A DNA stretch of 64,000 bases from an uncultured Actinomycetes bacterium (GTDB taxonomy: Bacteria > Actinomycetota > Coriobacteriia > Coriobacteriales > Atopobiaceae): contig OMXZ01000007.1 in NCBI GenBank assembly GCA_900315165.1, positions 17,377 to 81,376 of the forward strand. The letters are read 5' to 3'. The notes beneath the pieces are model-generated. The model did not search any database, was not told the origin of the DNA, and saw only the letters and a program-made list of their open reading frames with translations. The translations under genes were made by a program, and so were the position numbers. Positions 24,855 to 32,512 of the stretch are shown one piece after another (the stretch's first letter is position 1; the number at the start of each line of letters is the position of its first letter).

Positions 24855-25355
24855 ATGACGCTGGCCGAGATTCTGGGCGAGGACAAGCAGCGCCAGGAAG
24901 ACGAACACTGGATGGGCTTGGCTCTGGATGAGGCACGCGCGGCGGCCGAGGAGGGCGAGGTGCCCATCGGCGCGGTCGTGGTGGCCGACGGCGAGCTGGT
25001 CGCCCGCGCCCACAACCGCCGCGAGACCGACGCCGACCCCGCTGCCCATGCCGAGTTCCTTGCGATGGAGACGGCGGCGTGCGAGCTCGGCCGCTGGCGG
25101 CTCACCGGTTGCACCGTCTATGTGACCCTCGAGCCCTGCCTCATGTGCGCCGGCCTCATGGTCAACTCGCGGATCGACCGCTGCGTATATGGCGCGGCGG
25201 ACCCCAAGGGCGGCGCGCTCGGCACGCTTTACGACGTCAGCCACAACCCGCGGCTCAACCACGAGTTCGAGGTCGTGCCCGGCGTCCGTGCGGACGAGGC
25301 CGGCGAGGTCCTGCGCGCCTTTTTCCGCGCCCGCCGCAAGAAGCGGGCTGAGTAG
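24855..25355 (+). CDS. tadA: tRNA-specific adenosine deaminase
   Basis: 166 residues from ATG 24855 (GGGAGG 7 nt upstream). The zinc-dependent deaminase motifs HAE (DPAAHAEFLAM, with the proton-shuttling Glu) and PCxxC (EPCLMCAGLM) are intact. TadA converts A34 to inosine in tRNA-Arg(ACG). The extra N-terminal 20 residues are poorly conserved in the family. It is divergent from tRNA-Ser. Other CDA-fold deaminases (for example guanine deaminase) are less likely given the overall pattern VPIGAVVV and NPRLNHEFEVV. Confidence 0.9.
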   Translation: MTLAEILGEDKQRQEDEHWMGLALDEARAAAEEGEVPIGAVVVADGELVARAHNRRETDADPAAHAEFLAMETAACELGRWRLTGCTVYVTLEPCLMCAGLMVNSRIDRCVYGAADPKGGALGTLYDVSHNPRLNHEFEVVPGVRADEAGEVLRAFFRARRKKRAE

Positions 25356-25413
25356 CGGGCGGGCGCTTTCGAGGTTTTACGGTGCGCTTACCCCTATCCG
25401 GCCTTGAGCGTGT

Positions 25414-25560
25414 ACAATACCTGTGCTTCGAACATCCTCGAACCAATCAACAGAAGGGTCATTGATGAAACCTCGACCTCACAGTCGATAACCCTTCGGT
25501 GCTTCTTGCTGGTCGCACCGTTGGGTGCCCCGTACCTCGTGAACCAGCTAAGGAGCTTGC
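25414..25560 (+). promoter_or_regulatory. Promoter and structured leader of the Mg transport pair
   Basis: A TACAAT -10-like element (25415-25420) is followed by about 135 nt with three potential stems: GAAGGGT/ACCCTTC, inside it TCGAC/GTCGA, and then CGGTGC/GCACCG. The consensus core of the M-box (GGTGAGGCTCC) is absent and no yybP-ykoY signature is seen. A structured leader before a Mg transporter is suggestive of ion sensing but this one is not a family I recognise. Confidence 0.4.
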
Positions 25561-27402
25561 ATGATTTATCTCTCTCAGCTTCTGGGAAATCCCGTATACG
25601 ACCTCGACGGCGAGCAGATCGGTAAGGTCAACGACCTCGGCATCGCCACGGGCGAGGTCTTCCCGCGTGTCACGAGCCTGGCCATCGTGGGCCCCGGCAA
25701 GACGCCCTTCATGCTCTCGTGGCGCAAATACGTCGACACCTTCGACGAGAAGGAGATCCGCCTCAAGGTGGTCAAGACGGACATCCGCTTCTCCTACCTG
25801 CAGCCCGACGAGGTCCTGATCGCCCGCGACCTGCTGGACAAGCAGATCGTCGACACCCGCGGCATGCGCGTCGTCCGCGTGAACGACCTCAAGCTTTCTG
25901 ACACCAACTCCACCCAGCTGCGCCTGCTTGGCGCCGAGGTCGGCGTCCGCGGCATCCTGCGCACCCTCTCGCCCCGGCTCGAGAAGATTGCCCTGCGCCT
26001 GGCCAAGACCTTCGGCCATCCTATGCCCGAGCGCATCATCGCGTGGAACTACATGGACCTGCTCGACCGCGACCTGTCCGACGTCAAGCTATCCGTGAGC
26101 CACAAGACCCTCGACGACATGCACCCGGCCGACATCGCCGACATTATCGAGCGTCTGGACCCCCGCCTACGCGGCCAGGTCTTCGCGCAGCTCGACGACG
26201 AACAGGCCGCCGGCGCCATGGCCGAGCTCGACGACGACAAGGCTGCCGAGATCATGGGAGACCTCGACGAGACCTCCGCCTCCCGCATGCTGACCGAGAT
26301 GGACCCGGACGACGCGGCCGAGCTCGTCTCGGAGCTCGATTACGACAAGGCCGAGAAGCTCCTGCGCCTGATGGGCGTGGAGGAGCAGAAGGCCGTCCGC
26401 CAGCTGCTCGGCTACCGCGAGGACACCGCCGGCCGTATCATGACCTCGGAATTCGTCTCCCTGCCCGAGGACGCCACGGTCGCCGACGCCATCCAGGCCA
26501 TCCGCGACCTGGAAGAGGACTTCGAGGCCGTCCGCTATGTGTACGTGCACGACGAGGACGGGCTTGCCACGGGCGTCGTCACCCTCCAGGAGCTCATCAC
26601 CGCGACCGAGGGCACTCACCTTTCTGACCTCTGCACGAGCGAGCTCATCACGGCCAGCCCCGACGACGACCAGGAGGACGTGGCCGAGGACATCTCCAAG
26701 TACAACCTCCTCGCCATGCCCGTCGTGGACGACAAGGGCAAGATGCTGGGCATCGTCACGGTCGACGACGCCCTCGACGTCCTGGAGGAGGAGCACGAGG
26801 AGGACCTGCAGATCGCCGGTGCCCCGCGCTCGAGCGGCGAGGGCGAGCACAGCCACGACTTCCTCCTGATCGCCTCGCACAACCTCTGGATCCTCTTCTG
26901 GGCGATCGGCGTGATCGTCAGCATGGACCTCTACGCCAAGGCGGGCAGTTCGATTGCGGGCCTGGTCGCGTCGCTTGCGCTGCCCGCCGCGCTCGCGCTG
27001 TCGGACGCGGCCGTGAGCTACGCCACCAACTTCTTCCTCGAGTACGACCCCGACGACGAGGACAGCCCCTCCGCACTGGGCTTCTTCCTTAAGGGCGTCG
27101 CGATGGGCGTCGTCTTCGCGGCAGCCGTGGCCTCGGTCGGCATGGTGGTCGGGTCGCTGCTCGAGGGCTACCTCCCCGACGGCTTCCTGGCGCTGAGCTC
27201 GGCCTTCCGCGACGGCTTCGAGGCGGCCGGCATCACGGTCGTCGTGTCGTTCGCGTTTGCCGGCATCTGGCTCCTTGTCCTGCGCCGTCGCAACGCCGCC
27301 AAGAAGGACACGTCGGGCTCCTCGCTTGCCGCGGTGGCGTTGGCGGTTGCTCTGGTTGTCTTCGTGGTCGCCCTGATTGCGCTCGGCGGGATTGCGGGGT
27401 AG
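25561..27402 (+). CDS. PRC-barrel/MgtE_N/CBS protein with a non-standard membrane domain
   Basis: 613 residues in four parts. Residues 1-80 are a PRC barrel (DGEQIGKVNDLGIATGEVF) and residues 80-190 a second related module. Residues 190-290 are an MgtE_N superhelix (MHPADIADIIERLDPRLRGQ, then repeated DDxxAAELxxELD units). A CBS pair runs to about 410 (MTSEFVSLPEDATVADAI, DKGKMLGIVTVDDALDVLEE). The C-terminal 170 residues hold about five helices but lack the MgtE channel motifs, so this is probably a Mg-responsive regulator or partner and not a channel. The NRAMP-type gene starts 3 nt after its stop, so the two are translationally coupled. Confidence 0.82.
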   Translation: MIYLSQLLGNPVYDLDGEQIGKVNDLGIATGEVFPRVTSLAIVGPGKTPFMLSWRKYVDTFDEKEIRLKVVKTDIRFSYLQPDEVLIARDLLDKQIVDTRGMRVVRVNDLKLSDTNSTQLRLLGAEVGVRGILRTLSPRLEKIALRLAKTFGHPMPERIIAWNYMDLLDRDLSDVKLSVSHKTLDDMHPADIADIIERLDPRLRGQVFAQLDDEQAAGAMAELDDDKAAEIMGDLDETSASRMLTEMDPDDAAELVSELDYDKAEKLLRLMGVEEQKAVRQLLGYREDTAGRIMTSEFVSLPEDATVADAIQAIRDLEEDFEAVRYVYVHDEDGLATGVVTLQELITATEGTHLSDLCTSELITASPDDDQEDVAEDISKYNLLAMPVVDDKGKMLGIVTVDDALDVLEEEHEEDLQIAGAPRSSGEGEHSHDFLLIASHNLWILFWAIGVIVSMDLYAKAGSSIAGLVASLALPAALALSDAAVSYATNFFLEYDPDDEDSPSALGFFLKGVAMGVVFAAAVASVGMVVGSLLEGYLPDGFLALSSAFRDGFEAAGITVVVSFAFAGIWLLVLRRRNAAKKDTSGSSLAAVALAVALVVFVVALIALGGIAG

Positions 27403-27405
27403 CGC

Positions 27406-28668
27406 ATGGCCGACGAGAAGGACAAGCAGCAGGTCGAAGGCGCTCGCAAGAAGACCGGCGTCGCGGCCATCCTCTCCGTGATGGGCCCCGGCATCCTGAC
27501 CTCCCTCGCAGGCATGGACGCTGGCGGCATCGCGACCTTCTCGACTGAGGGCGCGAGCTACGGCTTCGGTATGCTCTGGTCCATCCCCATCACCTGCATC
27601 CTACTGATGGTCGTGCAAGAGACGGCGGCACGCATGGCTTGCGCCACGGGCAAGGGCTTCGCCGCGCTCATCCGTGAGCAGTTCGGCATCCGCATCTCCG
27701 CGGTCGCCATGGCGGCGGCCATTGTCTCCAACTTCGCGGTCACGCTCTCGGAATTCGCGGGTATCGCCTCGGGCATGCTCCTCTTCAACGTGCCCGTGGG
27801 CGTCTCGGTGCCCGTTGCGGCGATCGCCACCTGGCTGCTCGCGATGTCGGGCTCCTACCGCCGCATCGAGAAGATCCTCCTCGCCATCTCGTGCGTCTTC
27901 GTCGTGTATATCGTCGCAGGCAGCATGGACTGCCAGGACTGGGGTCTCGCAGTGCGCAGCACCTTCGTCCCCCAGATGTCGGGCGACCCGGCCTATATCT
28001 CGCTGCTCGTGGCCAGCATCGGTACCACCATCAGCCCCTACATGATTTTTATGGTCTCAAGCAACATCGTCGAGAAGAACCTTGACGCCGATGACATCCC
28101 CGGCCAGCGCGCCGACAACATCTCCGGCGCCATCGTTTCGCAGACCATCGCCTGGTTCATCGTGCTCACGACCGCGAGCGTCCTGCCGCTGGGGACCAAG
28201 ATCGAGACCGCCGCCGACGCTGCCAAGGCACTCGTCCCCTTCGCGGGCGAGTACGCGATGGTCATGTTCGCGGCGGGCCTGGTGGGCGCCTCGTTTTTGG
28301 CGGCCTGCGTCCTGCCCGGCATCACGGCCAGTGCCGTCTGCGAGGCCTTTGGCTGGGAGCGCGGCGCCGACCGCAGCTGGGCCGAGGCGCCGGCCTACCG
28401 CGGCATCATCACGGCGGTCACCTTGCTTTCGGCCGCGATCGTGCTGCTCCCCGGCACCGACCTCATCGGCATCATGATGATCGCGCAGGTCATCAACGGC
28501 GTCCTGCTGCCGGTCCTGCTGCTCTGCATGGTCGACATCGCGAGCGACAAGCACGTGATGGGCCGCTATGCCAACAGCCGCGTCTGGAACATCCTGACCT
28601 GGGCCACGATCATCGTTGTGATCGTCCTGACGGTCATCATGTTCGTGATGCAGGCGATGGGTGTGTAG
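27406..28668 (+). CDS. NRAMP-related divalent metal transporter, probably Mg2+ type (NRMT)
   Basis: 420 residues and about 11 helices of the SLC11/NRAMP fold. In TM1 the canonical DPGN is replaced (GILTSLAGMDAGGIATF, Asp38). In TM6 the usual MPHN with its metal-binding Met is replaced by IGTTISPYMIF. Loss of that Met and an altered TM1 site are features of NRAMP-related magnesium transporters, a group with a characterised member from Eggerthella lenta. Coupling to an MgtE_N/CBS protein supports Mg2+ over Mn2+. It is an integral cytoplasmic membrane protein. The ion specificity is inferred from these residues. Confidence 0.8.
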   Translation: MADEKDKQQVEGARKKTGVAAILSVMGPGILTSLAGMDAGGIATFSTEGASYGFGMLWSIPITCILLMVVQETAARMACATGKGFAALIREQFGIRISAVAMAAAIVSNFAVTLSEFAGIASGMLLFNVPVGVSVPVAAIATWLLAMSGSYRRIEKILLAISCVFVVYIVAGSMDCQDWGLAVRSTFVPQMSGDPAYISLLVASIGTTISPYMIFMVSSNIVEKNLDADDIPGQRADNISGAIVSQTIAWFIVLTTASVLPLGTKIETAADAAKALVPFAGEYAMVMFAAGLVGASFLAACVLPGITASAVCEAFGWERGADRSWAEAPAYRGIITAVTLLSAAIVLLPGTDLIGIMMIAQVINGVLLPVLLLCMVDIASDKHVMGRYANSRVWNILTWATIIVVIVLTVIMFVMQAMGV

Positions 28669-28711
28669 CGGACCCGGTGACAATTGCGTGCCTGAGTCTC
28701 TGCGCTACATT

Positions 28712-28736
28712 TTAACGTGCCGCGAAAGACAAAAAA
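28712..28736. repeat. Flanking copy of the ATPase palindrome (3' side)
   Basis: AACGTGCCGCGAAAGA (28714-28729) followed by an A run repeats exactly the 16-mer at 30257-30272 on the other side of the ATPase gene. A degenerate second arm (TTCTTGACGGCAGAATAAAA) follows where the 5' copy has TTCGCGGCACGTTTAA. Together the two copies bracket the gene. Confidence 0.7.
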
Positions 28737-28760
28737 ACATTCTTGACGGCAGAATAAAAC

Positions 28761-30197
28761 CTAGGATGCAAAGAGGTCATCGAGCGTTACCACATTGGTG
28801 AAGGCCCCGGCATACTCGTTGCGCGAAAGCCCGAAGGTCGTCACCAGAGTGCTTCGCACGACTACCTTCGGCGAGACCAAGCTCGAGAGGAGTTCCTGCC
28901 GGCCCAGGATGGTCTCGTAGTATGCGCGGCTCACAGAAAAGAGCCCGCCGACGTATTTGATCTCACACATATTGAGTACGTTGTCTTTGCGTGAGAGCAG
29001 CAGGTCTATCTGGGTGCCGGGGCCGCTTTCGTCGGCGCGACGGGCCCAGGCGGAGCTCGTGGTCGATACGCCCGACACTCCGAGAGCTGCCTTTATCTGG
29101 TCCACATGGGTGAAACACACGTTCTCGAACGCCAGGCCCCGCCAGACGACGACAGACTGGCTAGTCAGGTTGTTCTGCCAGAAGTGATCGTCGTTCGAGG
29201 CGCCCTTGTCCAGGAAGTGGAGACAGAAGAGGCAGAACGGGTCGACGAGCCGGTAGCGCTGCTCGCGCGCGCTAGAGCCGAAGGGTACATATTTCACAAC
29301 GAAGTCGCTCGCGATCAATGCCTTCAGGCTGTGGGAGAGACCGCCGCCCTCGCTCACGCCAGCTCCGTTGGCGATTTCGTGGCGCGTGTAGCCCGAAGAG
29401 CGCGTCCCGAGGAACCGCACGATGGCTTGCATCGCGCCAGGGTTGGTGAACAGCGACGCGAAGAGGCGGTCGAACTCGTCTGCCAGTGGCGCGCGGCGTG
29501 CGAACAACGTGGCGTCCACGTTTTGGGCCAGGCTGAGGCTTCCGTCGAAATAGCCCAGGTAATAGGGGATACCGCCGAAGATCATATAGGCTTGGGCGAT
29601 GTCGTAGCGCGACAGCCTCACGCCCATACCGTCAAATAACTCTTCGCACTCGCGCAATGTGAAAGGCGCCAGCCGTATTTCGCGGGTGACCCTGCCGTAC
29701 AGGCCCCCGTGGTTGTTGATGAGCCGGTCCTCGACCCAGGAGCTGGCGCTTCCGCACACGATGACCATGAGGTTCCTGCGGTGGCAGCCCCAGTTGTTCC
29801 AGAACCCCTCGAAGGCTCTCAGGAAGCCCGACCGCGGGGTGTCCATCCATGGCAGCTCGTCCAGGAAGACCAGCTGGCGTGTGCCGTCGTCGCCTGCTTG
29901 GAGGAATTGCTCCAGCATGAGGAAGGCCTCGAGCCAGCCGTGCGGGACGTTGCTCGGTGTGGCACCTGCAAGAATCAGTGAGTTGTAGAAGTTCTCGAGC
30001 TGTGCCGCGAGCATGCCCTTCGGGTCGTCGTCGGTGGGGGCGAGGCCGGCGTGTCGGAAGCTGATGCGCCCCGAGAACGTCTCGTCAACTAGGTACGTCT
30101 TTCCCACGCGCCGGCGTCCGTAGATCGCGACGAGCTCCGCCCGACCGCTGCCATAAAGCTGATTGAGCTCCCGCTGCTCCCGCTTTCTGCCGATCAT
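28761..30197 (-). CDS. AAA ATPase with C-terminal DUF234-like domain (copy 3)
   Basis: 478 residues from ATG 30197, which has GAGGAGGGTGGGG upstream; a longer start at 30248 lies inside the promoter. The P-loop GRRRVGKTYL is around residue 30 and Walker B LVFLDELPW around residue 110. There is a winged-helix segment in the middle (YTRHEIANGAGVSEGGGLSH), and the C-terminal part has QIDLLLSRKDNVLNMCEIKY (Asp, Glu-x-Lys), like a PD-(D/E)XK nuclease core. It has the same architecture as the ATPase at 16.3 kb but is not a close copy. The gene is bracketed by palindrome copies and is opposite in strand to both the operon before it and most genes around it. Function is unknown. Confidence 0.82.
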   Translation of the reverse strand: MIGRKREQRELNQLYGSGRAELVAIYGRRRVGKTYLVDETFSGRISFRHAGLAPTDDDPKGMLAAQLENFYNSLILAGATPSNVPHGWLEAFLMLEQFLQAGDDGTRQLVFLDELPWMDTPRSGFLRAFEGFWNNWGCHRRNLMVIVCGSASSWVEDRLINNHGGLYGRVTREIRLAPFTLRECEELFDGMGVRLSRYDIAQAYMIFGGIPYYLGYFDGSLSLAQNVDATLFARRAPLADEFDRLFASLFTNPGAMQAIVRFLGTRSSGYTRHEIANGAGVSEGGGLSHSLKALIASDFVVKYVPFGSSAREQRYRLVDPFCLFCLHFLDKGASNDDHFWQNNLTSQSVVVWRGLAFENVCFTHVDQIKAALGVSGVSTTSSAWARRADESGPGTQIDLLLSRKDNVLNMCEIKYVGGLFSVSRAYYETILGRQELLSSLVSPKVVVRSTLVTTFGLSRNEYAGAFTNVVTLDDLFAS

Positions 30198-30246
30198 AGC
30201 CCCACCCTCCTCAAAGGTTCGCTGCCGCCCGAGCCTATTGAGTGTC

Positions 30247-30302
30247 ATTATAATTAAACGTGCCGCGAAAGAGAAAAAATCTGCTTCGCGGCACGTTTAA
30301 TT
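30247..30302 (-). promoter_or_regulatory. Perfect 18-bp palindrome in the promoter of the third ATPase
   Basis: AATTAAACGTGCCGCGAA (30252-30269) and its exact inverse TTCGCGGCACGTTTAATT (30285-30302) are separated by 15 nt. On the minus strand a TATAAT -10 (complement of 30247-30252) begins where the palindrome ends, so the palindrome covers the -35 region. This is an operator-like arrangement. Confidence 0.72.
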
Positions 30303-30310
30303 TGTTAAGC

Positions 30311-30335
30311 CCAAAAAGAGGAATCCCCTCTCACC
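30311..30335 (-). terminator. Weak terminator after the methyltransferase
   Basis: On the minus strand AGAGG/CCTCT (30318-30331) with a short loop is followed by TTTTT. It is a short stem but well placed, about 65 nt after the stop at 30399. The rest of the 96-bp gap shows nothing. Confidence 0.4.
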
Positions 30336-30398
30336 CCGATATTGGCTCCATGACATATCGTCAGACTGCAGAGAATCTCTGGCAGTCGCGCGACACTG

Positions 30399-31691
30399 CT
30401 ACACCAGCTGGAAGATGAAGAAGTCCAGATAGTGCGTCTCGGGCACGCCCCAGAGGATGGGGTGGTCGGGAGCCTGCTGGCGCTCCTCGACCTGCTTGAG
30501 CTGGACATTCGCATCGTGCGCGGCCTCGGCGATCGCACGGGCGAGCAGGTCGCGGGTCATGAAGTGGCTGCACGAGCACGTGGCCAGGTAGCCGCCGCGC
30601 GGCAGGAGGCGCATGGCCTGGTAGTTGATCTCGCGATAGCCCTTGGCGGCGTGGGCCACGGCGTTGCGGCTCTTGGTGAAGGCGGGCGGGTCCAGCACGA
30701 TCAGGTCGAAGGGGCCGCCCTCCTCGCGCAGGCGCCGCTTGTCGCGCGCGAGCTCGGGCAGGTAGTCAAGCACATCCGTGCAGGTAAAGGCCATGCGGTC
30801 CTCGAGATGGTTGAGACGGGCGTTCTCGGCGGCGAGGTCGAGCGCCGTCTGGCTCACGTCTACCTCGCGCACGTAGGCCGCGCCGCCCGCTGCCGCATTG
30901 AGGCCAAAGGGGCCGACGTGGCAGAAGCAGTCCAGCACCCGCCGGCCTGCCGCCAGCTCGCGGACCGCGCGGCGGTTGTATTTCTGATCGAGGAAGAAGC
31001 CCGTCTTCTGCGACTGCTCGAAATCGACGTCGTAGAGGATGCCGTTCTCGCGGATGATACGGCGCGTGCTCTCGGGTGCGGTGTCCACACCGTCCCCAGA
31101 CCACCAGCCCTTATAGCGCGGCAGGCCCTCCTTGTCGCGGACGGCGCCGTCGTTGCGCTCGTAGATCCAGCGCACGTCCTCGCCCGCGTCGCGCAGCGTC
31201 TTGAGCAGCAGCGGATAGAGCACGGGGCGCAGCCGCTCCATGCCCACGGTGCCGACCTGCGCCACGAGGATGTCCTCGTAGCGGTCGACAACCAGCCCGG
31301 GAAAGCCGTCCGCCTCGGAAAAGAGCACGCGACAGCAATTGGTATCAGGCTCGCAGCCGGGCAGCGCGCGGCCGCCCATGGTCACACGGCGGTGTTCCCA
31401 GGCCCACACGAGCTTGCGCGCCCAAAAGGCCTGGTCGAGACGGTCGTTGGCGTTGCGCGTCACGATGCGCACGCGGATGGTGCTCTCCTGCGAGATGAGG
31501 CCCGTGCCCTGCCAGGTGCCGTTCTCCTCTAGCACGTCGACGATGTCGCCATTGACGACGGTGCGCCCGTCGGTCGGCGCAGGCAGCACGTCGAGCACCT
31601 CGCCCGCGTAGACCCAGGGATGCCCCGCGGCGAGCGAGCGTGCGGCCTTGCGCGTGACGATGACTTGCGGATAGGGACGTACTTGCTTCAT
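30399..31691 (-). CDS. Class I SAM-dependent 23S rRNA methyltransferase (RlmI-like)
   Basis: 430 residues. An N-terminal PUA domain (residues 1-75, AAGHPWVYAGEVL) precedes a central EEHEE-like domain and a Rossmann methyltransferase fold. The fold carries motif I VLDCFCHVGPFGLNAA and catalytic motif IV DLIVLDPPAFTKS, and the late CSCSHFM motif supplies the family's Cys. RlmI methylates C5 of a cytosine in 23S rRNA (C1962 in E. coli). The ATG at 31691 has AAGGAT upstream. The gene is preceded by the DUF3800 gene on the same strand, with a 25-nt gap. Confidence 0.88.
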   Translation of the reverse strand: MKQVRPYPQVIVTRKAARSLAAGHPWVYAGEVLDVLPAPTDGRTVVNGDIVDVLEENGTWQGTGLISQESTIRVRIVTRNANDRLDQAFWARKLVWAWEHRRVTMGGRALPGCEPDTNCCRVLFSEADGFPGLVVDRYEDILVAQVGTVGMERLRPVLYPLLLKTLRDAGEDVRWIYERNDGAVRDKEGLPRYKGWWSGDGVDTAPESTRRIIRENGILYDVDFEQSQKTGFFLDQKYNRRAVRELAAGRRVLDCFCHVGPFGLNAAAGGAAYVREVDVSQTALDLAAENARLNHLEDRMAFTCTDVLDYLPELARDKRRLREEGGPFDLIVLDPPAFTKSRNAVAHAAKGYREINYQAMRLLPRGGYLATCSCSHFMTRDLLARAIAEAAHDANVQLKQVEERQQAPDHPILWGVPETHYLDFFIFQLV

Positions 31692-31716
31692 GGCTATCCA
31701 ATCCTTGCGGGGTGTC

Positions 31717-32397
31717 TCATCGGTCGAAGCGCATGTGATTCAGTTGCTTCACATACGACTGCATGAGATTTCGTCGATTGCCGAAGAACCTCTCTTGAGT
31801 CCTTGTTTGCCTTCCCGCATCGTACGCGAGTCCCGTCCTTTCAATGGTGCAGATGTAGTCTGCTAGCTGCAGAAGTCGGCGTGTCGCATGATCGGCATCG
31901 CGAAAAACGGCAACATTATTCGCAAGAACAAATTCCAACGCCGCATGCAAAGCCGTGCTTAAGGCCTGTTGACCGTCATCGTAATAGACGGAGACTGTAT
32001 CGAACTGCTGAAAGTAAGAGAGGTGGTCGAAAATCAGCGACGCTAAGTCTCGCCGGATACGCGCCTCAAGCTCGGCGCGGTCATGCGTTTCGTGCTCGTC
32101 GTAGCTCAAGACAAAGAAAGTGACGGGGAGAGATCTTGCGAGCCTCGCGAACTGGGTCAGCAAACGCTTTCTATCTCCCACAGAGATGTTTTCGTATGCC
32201 TCATGGCCATGCAGCAGGTCTTTACCGTGAAACGGTATATCGGGTAGCCCAGCGAGTTTCAGCCGATCCTCATAGGCCCTGATCGGCCCCTCGATGTCAT
32301 GGGAATGATCATGCAGCACGACGGCGACGAGGTACATCCCTTCCGTGAGGTCTTGAGTTCCCGCCTCGTCGATATGTAGGTTAAGCCGCTGGGGCAT
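31717..32397 (-). CDS. DUF3800 domain protein
   Basis: 226 residues from ATG 32397. The family's N-terminal acidic motif is present (LNLHIDEAGTQD), a second acidic cluster follows (VSYYDDGQQALS-like region near residue 155) and a late YICTIER segment. DUF3800 proteins are small alpha/beta proteins, often in mobile or defence-related neighbourhoods, of unknown activity. The base composition is lower in GC than its neighbours. It starts 17 nt after the helicase terminator and no ribosome site or separate promoter is obvious. Longer upstream starts would run through the terminator. Confidence 0.75.
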   Translation of the reverse strand: MPQRLNLHIDEAGTQDLTEGMYLVAVVLHDHSHDIEGPIRAYEDRLKLAGLPDIPFHGKDLLHGHEAYENISVGDRKRLLTQFARLARSLPVTFFVLSYDEHETHDRAELEARIRRDLASLIFDHLSYFQQFDTVSVYYDDGQQALSTALHAALEFVLANNVAVFRDADHATRRLLQLADYICTIERTGLAYDAGRQTRTQERFFGNRRNLMQSYVKQLNHMRFDR

Positions 32398-32413
32398 GGG
32401 ATTCCAATCTAAT

Positions 32414-32439
32414 AAAAAAGGCGAGGTACGTACCTCGCC
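32414..32439 (-). terminator. Terminator of the DEAD-box helicase gene (minus strand)
   Basis: A perfect 20-nt palindrome, GGCGAGGTACGTACCTCGCC (32420-32439), is followed on the minus strand by TTTTTTATT. It ends 17 nt before the DUF3800 start codon. Confidence 0.88.
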
Positions 32440-32512
32440 GTTCTGGAACCTTCGAGCGCGAGCGCTTTCCGGTGCGGATATTTTTGCACAGGGCCTGAGT
32501 GAAAAGCAAGTC

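Noticed and set aside
25414..25560. M-box or yybP-ykoY riboswitch
   Set aside because: The conserved core segments of both families are not found; only generic stems are visible.
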